The translations under genes were made by a program, and so were the position numbers. From Botrimarina mediterranea (GTDB taxonomy: Bacteria > Planctomycetota > Planctomycetia > Pirellulales > Lacipirellulaceae), in assembly GCF_007753265.1 (NCBI RefSeq), contig NZ_CP036349.1:4373363-4437362 (forward strand): DNA of 64,000 nucleotides, read 5' to 3'. Below, one piece after another: positions 44,763-53,243 of this stretch (within the stretch, counting starts at the first letter, position 1; every line of letters starts with the position of its first letter). The notes below the pieces were generated by a model. The model did not search any database and was not told where the DNA came from. It worked only from the letters and a program-made list of their open reading frames with translations.

Positions 44763-46469
44763 GTGGTGTATTCTATTACGGACGGTCCCAATCCCCAAAA
44801 ACTTTTGGCAGCCCCGCCCGCCGTGCGGTTCCAAAGCCCCAAAACCTCCCGCCCTCCCCTCTTCGCCGGTCCCCGCCGCCGCCGCGGGCCCAGCCTTCGG
44901 CTTGCCGCGACGCTCGGAAGCCTGCTGCTAGTCATCGGCCTGATGGCCCGCCTCCAGCAGCCCGAAACCCACGCCGCCCTCGGCCGCGTCCTCGGCGAAA
45001 CGGCGCCCCTAGCGTCCGCGGAGCCCGTCCAAGCCGAGCCGCTGGTCCCCGCCGACGCCTTCGAGGGCGTGCGTGACAACGCCCCCTTCCGCAGCGGCGA
45101 ACAGCCGGCGTGGTTCGCCTCGCTCGCCGCCGTCCGCGACGCCGAACCCGCGGCGCTCGCCGCCCGATCGGCCGGCGTCGTCGGCTACGTCGCGCTGAAC
45201 AGCCAACCGGACACTTACCGCGGCCGCGTCGTAACCGTCTCCGGCAGCGTCATGCGGGTCGAAGCGACTGAGCCCGCCAAAAACGATCTCGGCATCGAGC
45301 AACTCTGGCGCGTCACGATCCAACCCACCGGCGGCGACGTCTGGCCAATCACCGTCTACACGCTCGAAGAGCCCAAGCCGGTTGACGAACCCTACGACGC
45401 CTCCGCCGTCGGCGTCTTCTTCAAGAAGCTCTCGTACCGCTGGGCAGAGGGCATCGGCTCGACCCCGATCATTGTCGCAAAGCGACTGGAGACAACGCTC
45501 ACCGCGCAACCGATCGCGGGTGCGGCGCCCGTTCTCGAAGCGCCTGTTGTCGAAGCGCAGCAACCCGACATCGACTTCACGTCTCCCCACGCCGGGTCGA
45601 TCGGTCGCGCCTTGCTGACGGACCTCGGCTTCGATCTCAGTCTGTTCGAGAACGTCGTCGACAAGCAGCGTCTCCGCGGCGAAGAGACCGAGGCGTTCTA
45701 CGCCCTGCTCGGCGCCGTCGACCAGACGCCCCCGTCACAGCTCGCCCGACTCGCCCGCGCAGGACTCGACGACTACGCCGCCCGACGGCTTAGCGGCGCG
45801 AAGGAATCGCTGCGTGATCGCCAAGTCGCCCGCGCAATCGAGACCGAGCAAGCCAAGTCCCGCTACTCGGTCGCCCCGCTCTTCATCGACGGCGCCGCCG
45901 AGCGGGGCGAGCTCGTCGTCTTCGACGCCAACGTCCGCCGTGTCGTCCGTGTTGACGCCAGTGACAGCTCCGCCGCGGCCGAGAACGGGATCGATCACTA
46001 CTACGAACTCGAAGCCTTTACCGAAGACTCGCAGAACCTGCCGATCGTCTTCGTCGTCCGCGACCTGCCACCGGGCTTCCCGGTGGGCGATGCGATCCGC
46101 CAACCGGCACGGCTCGCCGGCTTCTTCTTTAAGCAGTGGGCCTACCGCGGCCGGACCCGCACCGACGAAGGCGAAGACCGCCGCCAGTTCGCCCCGCTCT
46201 TGGTGGGCCGCGCGCCGATCCCGCTGGCCGCCCCCGACGCGTCGGCAATGCGGCCCGGCACGGTCCTCGGCGTCCTCGGCGCCGCCGCGCTAGCCGTCAC
46301 CGCCTTCACGCTATGGCGGTTGTCACGTCACGACCGACAATACGAAACGGCGACGCTGTCACGGTTCCGCAACGCCGCCGATGGCCCCGAGCACAACTTC
46401 GATCGGCTGGGCGATTTGGTCGATCACTCCCCCCCGCCCCGCGCAGACACCACCCCGCCCGCCACCTAA
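44763..46469 (+). CDS. Two-pass membrane protein with two OB-like domains, unknown function
   Basis: A 568-residue protein with membrane helices near 46-62 (LAATLGSLLLVIGLMA) and near 500-520 (VLGVLGAAALAVTAFTLWRL), so the central part is probably periplasmic. It has two related beta-rich domains: VGYVALNSQPDTYRGRVVTVSG...VGVFFKKLSYRW (about 140-230) and ELVVFDANVRRVVRVDASD...AGFFFKQWAYRGR (about 380-465). The FF.KxxxYR motif ends both. This duplication suggests OB-fold domains. Start uncertain: GTG 44763, or GTG 44823 closer to the membrane helix. Divergent from the ECF sigma gene. Confidence 0.7.
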   Translation: MVYSITDGPNPQKLLAAPPAVRFQSPKTSRPPLFAGPRRRRGPSLRLAATLGSLLLVIGLMARLQQPETHAALGRVLGETAPLASAEPVQAEPLVPADAFEGVRDNAPFRSGEQPAWFASLAAVRDAEPAALAARSAGVVGYVALNSQPDTYRGRVVTVSGSVMRVEATEPAKNDLGIEQLWRVTIQPTGGDVWPITVYTLEEPKPVDEPYDASAVGVFFKKLSYRWAEGIGSTPIIVAKRLETTLTAQPIAGAAPVLEAPVVEAQQPDIDFTSPHAGSIGRALLTDLGFDLSLFENVVDKQRLRGEETEAFYALLGAVDQTPPSQLARLARAGLDDYAARRLSGAKESLRDRQVARAIETEQAKSRYSVAPLFIDGAAERGELVVFDANVRRVVRVDASDSSAAAENGIDHYYELEAFTEDSQNLPIVFVVRDLPPGFPVGDAIRQPARLAGFFFKQWAYRGRTRTDEGEDRRQFAPLLVGRAPIPLAAPDASAMRPGTVLGVLGAAALAVTAFTLWRLSRHDRQYETATLSRFRNAADGPEHNFDRLGDLVDHSPPPRADTTPPAT

Positions 46470-46508
46470 ACTCGCCCTCTCAATACGGTCCACCGATCCC
46501 CAGCCTCT

Positions 46509-47666
46509 ATGCCCGACGCCACTCCCAACAAGCCGAACAAGCACGGTTACGGCGTCGATCCCGTCCACCACTACGGCTGGATCACGCCACGCTTCTGGCA
46601 CGGCATGACGCCCGGCGACTTCTGGCGGATGGTCTTCGCGAACCGCTGCAAGGTCTCGGTCCGCGGCGCCCTCACCTGCTCGACCATCACCGGCGTCGGC
46701 CTGTTCCACCTCGGCGCGAAGCTGGTGACCGACCTCACGATGGGCCGCAAGCTCCGGCTCGCGCGTCCTTCGCAGCCGCCGCTGTTCGTGCTCGGCCACT
46801 GGCGTTCGGGCACGACGATGCTGCACGAGCTGCTGATCCGCGACCCGCGGCACGTCTTCCCGACGACGTTCGAGTGCTTCGCGCCGCACCACTTCTTGCT
46901 CACCGAGACGGCGATCACGCCGTTCATCAGCTGGCTGCTCCCCAAGAAGCGGCCGATGGACAACGTCGCCGCCGGCTTCGACCGCCCGCAAGAGGATGAG
47001 TTCGCGCTGTGTAGCCTCGGCCTGCCGACGCCCTACCGAAGCTGGGCGTTCCCCGACCACGGCCCGGTGTGCGGCGACTGGCTAACGCTCGACAATGTCA
47101 GCGACGCCGACCGCAAGCGCTGGGGCGAAGCGCTGCGCCGATTCGTCGGCGCGCTGTCGCTCAAGCGCCCCGGCCGCGTCATCCTCAAGTCGCCCCCGCA
47201 CACCGCGCGAATCAAAACAATCCTCGAGCACTTCCCCGACGCCCGCTTCGTCCACATCAGCCGCGACCCGCTGAAACTCTTCCCGTCCACGGTGCGGCTC
47301 TGGAAGTCGCTGTGCGACGTGCAGACGCTCCAGCCGCAGCGCGCGCACTACGACTGGATCGAGGAAGAGGTCTTCGGGAACCTCACCCGCATGTACGAGG
47401 CCTACGACCGCGACCGCCCGCTGATCCCCGAGGGCCGCGTCGTGGAGATGCGTTACGAGGACCTCGTCGCCGACCCGCTAAGCACGCTACGCGACCTCTA
47501 CGCAAACCTCGACCTCGGCGCCTTCGCCGACGCCGAACCTGGCGTCGCCGCCTACCTGGCCGAAGAAAAAGACTACAAAACCAACCGCTTCGAACTGCCC
47601 GAGGAAGTGCGAGAGCGGATCAACGATCGCTGGAGCGGCTACGCGAAGCGTTGGGGCTACGTTTAG
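46509..47666 (+). CDS. Sulfotransferase family protein
   Basis: A 385-residue PAPS-dependent sulfotransferase-like protein. The 5'-phosphosulfate loop is LFVLGHWRSGTTMLHELL (about 95-112) and the 3'-phosphate-binding segment is FVHISRDPLKLFPSTVRLW. The C-terminal EMRYEDLVADPLSTLRDLY motif is also typical. No signal peptide. Planctomycetes hold many such genes; the acceptor (lipid, glycan or protein) cannot be told. Ends 14 bases before a short AGCGTAAG repeat unit. Confidence 0.85.
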   Translation: MPDATPNKPNKHGYGVDPVHHYGWITPRFWHGMTPGDFWRMVFANRCKVSVRGALTCSTITGVGLFHLGAKLVTDLTMGRKLRLARPSQPPLFVLGHWRSGTTMLHELLIRDPRHVFPTTFECFAPHHFLLTETAITPFISWLLPKKRPMDNVAAGFDRPQEDEFALCSLGLPTPYRSWAFPDHGPVCGDWLTLDNVSDADRKRWGEALRRFVGALSLKRPGRVILKSPPHTARIKTILEHFPDARFVHISRDPLKLFPSTVRLWKSLCDVQTLQPQRAHYDWIEEEVFGNLTRMYEAYDRDRPLIPEGRVVEMRYEDLVADPLSTLRDLYANLDLGAFADAEPGVAAYLAEEKDYKTNRFELPEEVRERINDRWSGYAKRWGYV

Positions 47667-47680
47667 CTTCACCTCCAAGA

Positions 47681-47703
47681 CCGTGAGCGTAAGCCCTCGG
47701 AGT
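47681..47703. repeat. CCGTGAGCGTAAGCCCTCGG repeat unit after the sulfotransferase gene
   Basis: Imperfect palindrome directly downstream of a stop codon, like the unit after flhB (31177). It marks the left boundary of the lower-GC stretch that follows. Confidence 0.5.
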
Positions 47704-47738
47704 GACTCAAAGCCAGAGTTATAAATCACAAAGTAGCT

Positions 47739-48074
47739 ATGAGCAGCGACGACGGACGCCCACCATACGTCGAAGCACTTGCCGCGAAGCTCGTTGGCTC
47801 ACATGTATTAGTAGGTATTACGAAGCTCGATCACCTTGGCAATCTAATCGAGCAGATTCAGTATCACGGGGTAGTCATTGCGGCAGATGCCAATCGGGGA
47901 TTCCAGATTGAGTTAAGCGGGATTCGTAGCGGTGAGTTCGAATGGCTACCGCCCGATACTCGCAATTTCTTCGAGGCAAAGCCCGGCGAATATCATCTAC
48001 GATCGACAGGTGAGACTGTCGTCGATCCTAAATTCCTATCGACATGGACATCAAGGAAGCATAATCCTGAGTAG
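47739..48074 (+). CDS. Small low-GC ORF of unknown function overlapping the start of pxpBC
   Basis: A 111-residue soluble protein (VEALAAKLVGSHVLVGITKL, GVVIAADANRGFQIELSG, WLPPDTRNFFEAKPGEYHLR, then DPKFLSTWTSR). It has a beta-barrel-like pattern resembling small conserved proteins of unknown function with an LPPD...PGEY.LRSTGE..V.P.FLSTWT core. I cannot name a family. Composition is near 50% GC, against well over 60% on both sides, which suggests recent transfer. Its 3' end runs into the 5' end of the pxpBC frame. Confidence 0.7.
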   Translation: MSSDDGRPPYVEALAAKLVGSHVLVGITKLDHLGNLIEQIQYHGVVIAADANRGFQIELSGIRSGEFEWLPPDTRNFFEAKPGEYHLRSTGETVVDPKFLSTWTSRKHNPE

Positions 48075-49605
48075 CCTACTTGGCGACACCGCTGTCCTAC
48101 TAAACGGCGTCCTTGAGAACGATGCGCATAGAGGCGTGCTCGACATCGTCCCCGCCTTCGACGCCACAGCGGTCCACTTCGATCCGACGCAATTCTCGAT
48201 CGGCGAACTGACCGCTTGGATCGACTCGAACGCGACGAAGAGCAACCACACCAGCGTCGCTTCAAGACTCATTGAGATCCCCGTCCGCTACGGCGACGAG
48301 TTCGGCCCCGATCTCGACACGGTCGCCAAGCATGCCGGCCTCACTGCCGACGAAGTCGTCCGCCGTCACGCCGCCGTGAAGTACGTCGTCGGCGCCGTGG
48401 GGTTTCAGCCCGGCTTCGGCTACCTCGAAGGCTTGCCTGCCGAGTTGCACACCCCGCGTCACAGCACGCCCCGCACCGCGGTGCCCGTGGGCGCTGTCGG
48501 CATCGGCGGGCCTTACACGGCCGTCTATCCGAGCGCATCGCCGGGCGGGTGGAATCTCATCGGACAGACGCCGCTGGTGATGTTCGAAGAAGGCCGTACT
48601 GAGCCCTCGCTGCTCAAGCACGGCGACCGCGTCCGCTTCCGGGCGATCAACGCGAAGGAGTTCAAGCGACTCGCCGCCGTGAATCACTTGACGCCATCCA
48701 TCGAACCGCCGCCAGAGCGCCCCTTGCTTCGCGTCGTCAACGCCGGCGCGCAATCGACGCTCCAGGGCTTGCCGCGCTACGGCCGACAACACCTCGGTGT
48801 CAGCCCGGGCGGTGCGATGGACACAATGTCGCTGCGGCTCGCAAACCTCCTCGCCGGCAACGCCCCCGGCGCCACCGCCATCGAAGCGACGCTGATGGGC
48901 CCCGTCCTCGAAGCGATCGAACCCGTCACGCTCGCCCTCGCCGGCGCCGTCCCAACTGCGCGCTGCGTCACGCTCCGCGCCGGCGAGCAACTCGATCTCC
49001 GGCGCCTGACAGGCGGCGCCCGCGCCTACATCGCTATCCCGGGCGGCTTCGGCGGAAGCATTGGCAGAACTCTCGGAGTGGACGACGTCCTCGGTTCACT
49101 CACAAACCCAACCCACCAACCGTCAACCGCCGTCCTAGCCGGAGCCGGAAGGCGCCGGAGCCCCACGAAGGACGTCACCACCCTACACCTTCTCCGCGGC
49201 CCCCAAGCCCCCCTCTTCGATGACGAAGCATGGCGCCGCCTGCTCAACGAGACGTACCGCGTCGCCCCGCAATCGAGCCGCATGGGCGTCCGCCTCGAAG
49301 GCCCCGAGCTCCCCGTCAACGGCGCCGTCGAAATGCCCTCGCAGCCCGTCTGCACGGGCGCCGTCCAAGTCCCCCCCGACGGCCAACCCATCGCCCTCGG
49401 CGCCGACCGCCAAACCCTCGGCGGCTACCCGGTGATCGCCGCGATCATCTCCGCCGACTGGTCAATGATCGGTCAATTAGCCCCCGGGAACACCGTCCGT
49501 TTCGCCGAAGTCAATCTTGAAGAAGCGATCCGTCTTCGCAAGAAATTAGAACGCGACCTCGCCCTCGCCGCTGTCGGGATTCAACTTGAGGACCAACAAT
49601 TTTGA
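48010..49605 (+). CDS. pxpBC: 5-oxoprolinase subunits PxpB-PxpC fusion, 5' end apparently damaged
   Basis: Fusion of the two ATP-dependent 5-oxoproline amidohydrolase subunits (allophanate hydrolase-like). The PxpB part has VVGAVGFQPGFGYLEGLP, TPRTAVPVGAVGIGGPYTAVYP and GGWNLIGQTP. The PxpC part, from about residue 240, has GLPRYGRQHLGVSPGGAMD, AYIAIPGGFG and GYPVIAAIISADW. PxpB normally begins about 25 residues earlier with an LGD..LLV.FG motif; here LLGDTAVLL jumps directly to ENDAHRGVLDIVPAFD. No good ATG exists; GTG 48010 is the only ordinary start near the core, and it lies inside the preceding ORF. The 5' end may have been replaced. Function is therefore uncertain. Confidence 0.8.
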   Translation: MRLSSILNSYRHGHQGSIILSSLLGDTAVLLNGVLENDAHRGVLDIVPAFDATAVHFDPTQFSIGELTAWIDSNATKSNHTSVASRLIEIPVRYGDEFGPDLDTVAKHAGLTADEVVRRHAAVKYVVGAVGFQPGFGYLEGLPAELHTPRHSTPRTAVPVGAVGIGGPYTAVYPSASPGGWNLIGQTPLVMFEEGRTEPSLLKHGDRVRFRAINAKEFKRLAAVNHLTPSIEPPPERPLLRVVNAGAQSTLQGLPRYGRQHLGVSPGGAMDTMSLRLANLLAGNAPGATAIEATLMGPVLEAIEPVTLALAGAVPTARCVTLRAGEQLDLRRLTGGARAYIAIPGGFGGSIGRTLGVDDVLGSLTNPTHQPSTAVLAGAGRRRSPTKDVTTLHLLRGPQAPLFDDEAWRRLLNETYRVAPQSSRMGVRLEGPELPVNGAVEMPSQPVCTGAVQVPPDGQPIALGADRQTLGGYPVIAAIISADWSMIGQLAPGNTVRFAEVNLEEAIRLRKKLERDLALAAVGIQLEDQQF

Positions 49606-49679
49606 ACCACCAAGGAACTAAGGAACGAAGGAAAGAGTTTGAGTACGAGCCTTTGTTCCTTCGTTACTTTGTGGTTAAC
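49604..49679. repeat. Simple-phrase inverted repeat between pxpBC and pxpA
   Basis: GAACCACCAAGGAACTAAGG (49604 onwards) faces CCTTTGTTCCTTCGTTACTT (49650 onwards, to 49679). Its phrases are nearly those at 38093-38184. The right arm ends 8 bases before the pxpA ATG, leaving no room for a Shine-Dalgarno sequence. Confidence 0.75.
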
Positions 49680-49687
49680 TCGCCTTG

Positions 49688-50455
49688 ATGAGAACGATCG
49701 ATCTCAACGCCGACGTAGGCGAAGGCCTTGCGACCGACGCCGAGCTGATTTCGCTCGTCACCAGCGCGAACATCGCCTGCGGCGGTCATGCGGGAGACGA
49801 AAACGCCATTCACGACTCGGTCATTGCAGCGATTGAAGGCGGCGTCGCGATCGGCGCCCACCCGGGCCATGCCGATCGTCAACACTTTGGACGGCGCGAG
49901 ATCGCTGTCACTCCTGGAGCACTCGCTGCGCTAGTCGATGAGCAGATCGAAACACTCCACTTCTACGCGTTCACCCTAACCGGCTGGACTCTGAAGTACC
50001 TCAAACTCCACGGCGCCCTTTACCACCAAACGGGCCGTGATCGATCGCTCGCCGACGCCGTGATTGCTGCGGCCTCGCGATATACTTTCGGCCCGCTACC
50101 GATCTTAGGACAAGCCGGCTCCGCGCTCGAAGCGGCGGCAAAGGACGCGGGCTTGCCGTTCTTCGCCGAAGCCTTCGCCGATCGGGCGTATCGCGACGAT
50201 GGAACGCTCGCCCCGCGATCACTCCCCGGCGCCGTGCTAACCGACGAGGCGGCCGTTGTCGCTCAAGCGGTGCGGCTCGCGCGCGACGGCGTCGCTGTCG
50301 CGCTCAGCGGCAAGGAGATTCCCATGCGTAGCGACAGCATCTGTCTACACGGCGATGGAGAGAACGCGGTCCCGCTCGCGCGGGCGGTGCGGGCGGCGCT
50401 CGAAGCAGAAGGGATCACGCTCCGCGCGTTCACTACGCAAGGCGATACCGAGTGA
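49688..50455 (+). CDS. pxpA: 5-oxoprolinase subunit PxpA (LamB/YcsF family)
   Basis: A 255-residue PxpA, the third subunit of 5-oxoprolinase, which recycles pyroglutamate to glutamate. Motifs are IDLNADVGEGLATDAEL, VTSANIACGGHAGDE, IGAHPGHADRQHFGRRE and YLKLHGALYHQTGRD. The C-terminal SICLHGDGENAVPLARAVR is canonical. ATG 49688 follows a repeat arm rather than a ribosome-binding site. It pairs with the upstream pxpBC fusion. Confidence 0.92.
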   Translation: MRTIDLNADVGEGLATDAELISLVTSANIACGGHAGDENAIHDSVIAAIEGGVAIGAHPGHADRQHFGRREIAVTPGALAALVDEQIETLHFYAFTLTGWTLKYLKLHGALYHQTGRDRSLADAVIAAASRYTFGPLPILGQAGSALEAAAKDAGLPFFAEAFADRAYRDDGTLAPRSLPGAVLTDEAAVVAQAVRLARDGVAVALSGKEIPMRSDSICLHGDGENAVPLARAVRAALEAEGITLRAFTTQGDTE

Positions 50456-50552
50456 GCCGCGTCGTCCCGACCGCGGTGAAGTCGGCGCCCCTGCCACCGC
50501 ATCGGAGACGACGCGGCTCACTTCAAGAGAAGACTCGTTGTTCGACAACGTG

Positions 50553-51428
50553 TCACGCCTTCCGCACGTGCGTCACGCGCGGCAACTGTGAAAGGTCTTT
50601 CAACGTCGCCACCAACTCCAGCCCCGGCGAATCGTTCACAAGCCCCTCGACGCGATCCGCGATCATCGGGCTGATCTCGATGAGGAGTTCGCCGCCGTTG
50701 GCGAGCCGCTCCGGCGCGAGCGCCAAGAGTCGCTCGATGACGCTCGTCCCCTCGGGGCCGCCGTCGAGCGCCAGGTGGGGTTCATGGTCGCGCACAGTCG
50801 GGTCGAGGTTCATCAACTCGTTCGTCGTTACGTACGGCGGGTTCGACACGATGAAGTCGAACGTGCGTGACGCCTTCACCTTCGAGAACAGGTCGCTCTC
50901 GATCGGCGCGAGGCGGTCGGCGACGCCGTACTTCTCCGCGTTCTTCTTCGCCAGGGCGACCGCCTGCGGGTTCACGTCGATCGCCACGACTTTGCTCGAC
51001 GGCGCGTGCTTGGCGATCGCCACCGCGATCGCGCCCGTCCCAGTCCCGATATCGGCGATCATCACGTCGGCGTTGCCGCGAGATTTGATCAAGTCGAGGA
51101 CCGTCACCACCAATAGCTCGGTGTCGGGCCGCGGGATGAGTACGCCCTCTTCGACATGGAAGTCGAGCGAATAAAACTCTTTCCGCCCCACAAGGTACGC
51201 CACCGGCGCCCCCTCGGCCCGCTTCTTCACCAGCGCCTTGAACGCGTTGCGAACCGCCTCCGCCGGGACTTCTTCAAACCGAGTGTAAAGCGCTATCCGC
51301 TGACACCCGAGCGCCTCGGCGAGCAGCACCTCCGCGTCGAGCCGCGGTGACTCGGCCCCGTGCTCCTTCAGATAGTCGGTCGTCCAATTGAGGAGGCGGA
51401 GAACGGACCAAGGCGCTTCGTTAGGCAT
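50553..51428 (-). CDS. prmC: Release factor glutamine methyltransferase PrmC
   Basis: A 291-residue N5-glutamine methyltransferase that modifies the GGQ motif of release factors. An N-terminal helical domain (LRLLNWTTDYLKEHGAESPRLDAEVLLAEAL) and KEFYSLDFHVEEGVLIPRPDTE are typical. The SAM motif is IADIGTGTGAIAVAIA and the active-site motif is FIVSNPPYV. ATG 51428 is chosen; the frame continues upstream into repeat-derived sequence. It is cotranscribed with its substrate gene prfA, a common arrangement. Confidence 0.95.
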   Translation of the reverse strand: MPNEAPWSVLRLLNWTTDYLKEHGAESPRLDAEVLLAEALGCQRIALYTRFEEVPAEAVRNAFKALVKKRAEGAPVAYLVGRKEFYSLDFHVEEGVLIPRPDTELLVVTVLDLIKSRGNADVMIADIGTGTGAIAVAIAKHAPSSKVVAIDVNPQAVALAKKNAEKYGVADRLAPIESDLFSKVKASRTFDFIVSNPPYVTTNELMNLDPTVRDHEPHLALDGGPEGTSVIERLLALAPERLANGGELLIEISPMIADRVEGLVNDSPGLELVATLKDLSQLPRVTHVRKA

Positions 51429-51461
51429 AGCGGCGCTCCTGTGGAGAGGCCATCGAAGCGC

Positions 51462-51553
51462 AAAAGGGGAAAGGGGAATGCCGAAAGGGGAAGGAAGTGA
51501 CCTTACGGCCCCCACTGAATCCATTCCACTTTCCACTTTCCACTTTCCGCATT
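51462..51553. repeat. GAAAGGGGAA simple-phrase inverted repeat between prfA and prmC
   Basis: AAAAGGGGAAAGGGGAATGC... (51462-51494) faces CCATTCCACTTTCCACTTTCC... (51521-51553). The right arm touches the prfA stop codon. The same phrases lie on the other side of prfA at 52627-52728. Confidence 0.7.
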
Positions 51554-52625
51554 AATCCAACCCTCCCATCGCGTCCCGCACGCTCTGTCGATCGTGATCT
51601 ACCAACGCGTCGGTCACCATCTGCACGTCCCCCGACATGATCTGGTCGAGCTTGTAGAGCGTCAGGCCGACGCGGTGGTCGGTGAAGCGGTTCTGCGGGT
51701 AGTTGTAGGTGCGGATCCGCTCGCTGCGGTCACCCGAGCCGACGAGGCCCTTGCGTTCGGCGGAGCGTCGCTTCTCTTCCTCTTGCTGGCGCTGGTCGTA
51801 GATGCGCGACTTGAGCACGCGCAGCGCCTTCGCCAAGTTCTTGTGCTGCGACTTCTCGTCCTGGCATTGGACGACGATGTTCGTCTCGTAGTGCGTCAGG
51901 CGGATGGCGGACTCGGTCTTGTTGACGTGCTGCCCGCCGGGGCCCGACGCGCAGAACTTGTCGATCCGGTAGTCCTCCGGCGTCAGGTTGACCTCGACGT
52001 CTTCAGGCTCGGCCAGAACGGCGACCGTCGCGGCCGACGTGTGAACGCGTCCTTGGGTCTCGGTCGCGGGGACGCGCTGCACGCGGTGGCCCCCCGACTC
52101 GTAGCGCAATTCGCGGAAGACGCCTTCGCCCTCGAAGGCGAGCGAGATTTCTTTGAAGCCCCCCAACTCCGTGGCGCTGGCGTCCATGATCTCGACCTTC
52201 CAGCCCTTCACCTCGGCGTGGCGCTTGTACATCTCGAACAAGTCGCGGGCGAACAGCGCCGCCTCGTCGCCGCCGGTGCCGGCGCGGATCTCCATCAGGC
52301 AGCGGCTGCGGTTGGCGTCCTCGCCGCCGAGCGTCATCGTCAGCAGCTCGTCCCACAGCGCCTCGCGGCGCTCAATGAGATCGGGGAGCTCCGCCTCGGC
52401 GAGCTCACGCATCTCGGCCTCGTCGCCGGCCGCCATCTCGCGCGCTTCGGCGATCTGCTGGCAGAGGTCTTTGAACGACCGGTACTTGCCCGCCAGCCGC
52501 GACAGCGACCCATGCTCGCGCGCCGTCGCCGCTAGCCGCGTCGAGTCGGCCAGCACGTCTTGATCGCAGAGGTCGCGCTCGAGTTGCTCAAACCGGGCGA
52601 GCTTCGTTTCGAGCAGGTCACGCAT
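51552..52625 (-). CDS. prfA: Peptide chain release factor 1
   Basis: A 357-residue RF1 that ends translation at UAA and UAG. The stop-codon-reading tripeptide PAT is at 186-188 ([18 protein letters not shown]), which identifies RF1 rather than RF2. The catalytic GGQ is at 230-232 ([16 protein letters not shown]). Full length. It lies between rpmE and prmC, and both gaps hold the same GAAAGGGGAA phrase repeats. Confidence 0.97.
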   Translation of the reverse strand: MRDLLETKLARFEQLERDLCDQDVLADSTRLAATAREHGSLSRLAGKYRSFKDLCQQIAEAREMAAGDEAEMRELAEAELPDLIERREALWDELLTMTLGGEDANRSRCLMEIRAGTGGDEAALFARDLFEMYKRHAEVKGWKVEIMDASATELGGFKEISLAFEGEGVFRELRYESGGHRVQRVPATETQGRVHTSAATVAVLAEPEDVEVNLTPEDYRIDKFCASGPGGQHVNKTESAIRLTHYETNIVVQCQDEKSQHKNLAKALRVLKSRIYDQRQQEEEKRRSAERKGLVGSGDRSERIRTYNYPQNRFTDHRVGLTLYKLDQIMSGDVQMVTDALVDHDRQSVRDAMGGLD

Positions 52626-52626
52626 G

Positions 52627-52728
52627 GTGAAAGGGGAAAGTTGAATGCGGAAAGGGGAAAACTAAGCGCAGCCGTACACGGCGCTGCTAACGCTCTTCCC
52701 CTTTCCCCTTTCGCCTTTCCACTTTCGC
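52627..52728. repeat. GAAAGGGGAA simple-phrase inverted repeat between rpmE and prfA
   Basis: GTGAAAGGGGAAAGTTGAATGC... (52627-52661) faces CTTCCCCTTTCCCCTTTCGC... (52695-52728). It starts two bases upstream of the prfA ATG, so a hairpin here would cover the ribosome-binding region of prfA. Confidence 0.7.
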
Positions 52729-52730
52729 GC

Positions 52731-52955
52731 TCACTTCTTGCCAAGGCTCGCGTAGCCAGCCGCCGCGAACTTCTTCTTGAACTTATCGATACGGCCGGCG
52801 GTGTCCACGAACTTCAGCTTGCCGGTGTAGAACGGGTGGCAAGCGTTGCAGATATCGACCTTCAGTTCCTTCCGCGTGCTGCGCGTCGTGAACGTGTTGC
52901 CGCAACCGCAGTGGACGGACGTTTCTTGATACTGGGGGTGGATGTCGGCCTGCAT
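52731..52955 (-). CDS. rpmE: Ribosomal protein L31
   Basis: A 74-residue L31 of the zinc-binding type: [22 protein letters not shown] with the first cysteines and [21 protein letters not shown] with the second pair, giving the C-x-C...C-x2-C set. The bL31 helix and basic tail follow. It heads the leftward rpmE-prfA-prmC run, as in many bacteria. Confidence 0.97.
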   Translation of the reverse strand: MQADIHPQYQETSVHCGCGNTFTTRSTRKELKVDICNACHPFYTGKLKFVDTAGRIDKFKKKFAAAGYASLGKK

Positions 52956-53135
52956 GGCTCTGTTCCTATCGACTGGGTCTCAGTCGGCTGGGCCCTGGGG
53001 GGCGTCCTCGTCTGGTGAGGCCGCCGGGCGCTTGTGTCGTGGGCGGGGGTCCGCCGTAGCCCCGTATCATACGGGCGCGGGGGGCGGGGCTCAAGATGGC
53101 TGGCGGTAAGGTGAAGGGGAGGTTTTCGTGGCGCC

Positions 53136-53202
53136 CTCCGGTCGCTGACGCTCCCGGCTCGCCGTCCGTGTTTTGGCGAGCCGGGAGCGTCAGCGACCGG
53201 AG
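53136..53202. repeat. Perfect 28-bp inverted repeat, 11-base loop
   Basis: Arms 53136-53163 and 53175-53202 are exact reverse complements (CTCCGGTCGCTGACGCTCCC...). The flanks TCGTGG and CCACGA extend the symmetry. It lies between the transporter stop (53244, leftward) and rpmE start, so it probably ends or protects the transporter transcript. The loop GTCCGTGTTTT has four Ts only on one side. Same core GGCGAGCCGG as 57420-57495. Confidence 0.9.
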
Positions 53203-53243
53203 TGAACCACGAATCACCCCCCCTTTCTGAACCCCCAGAATCG

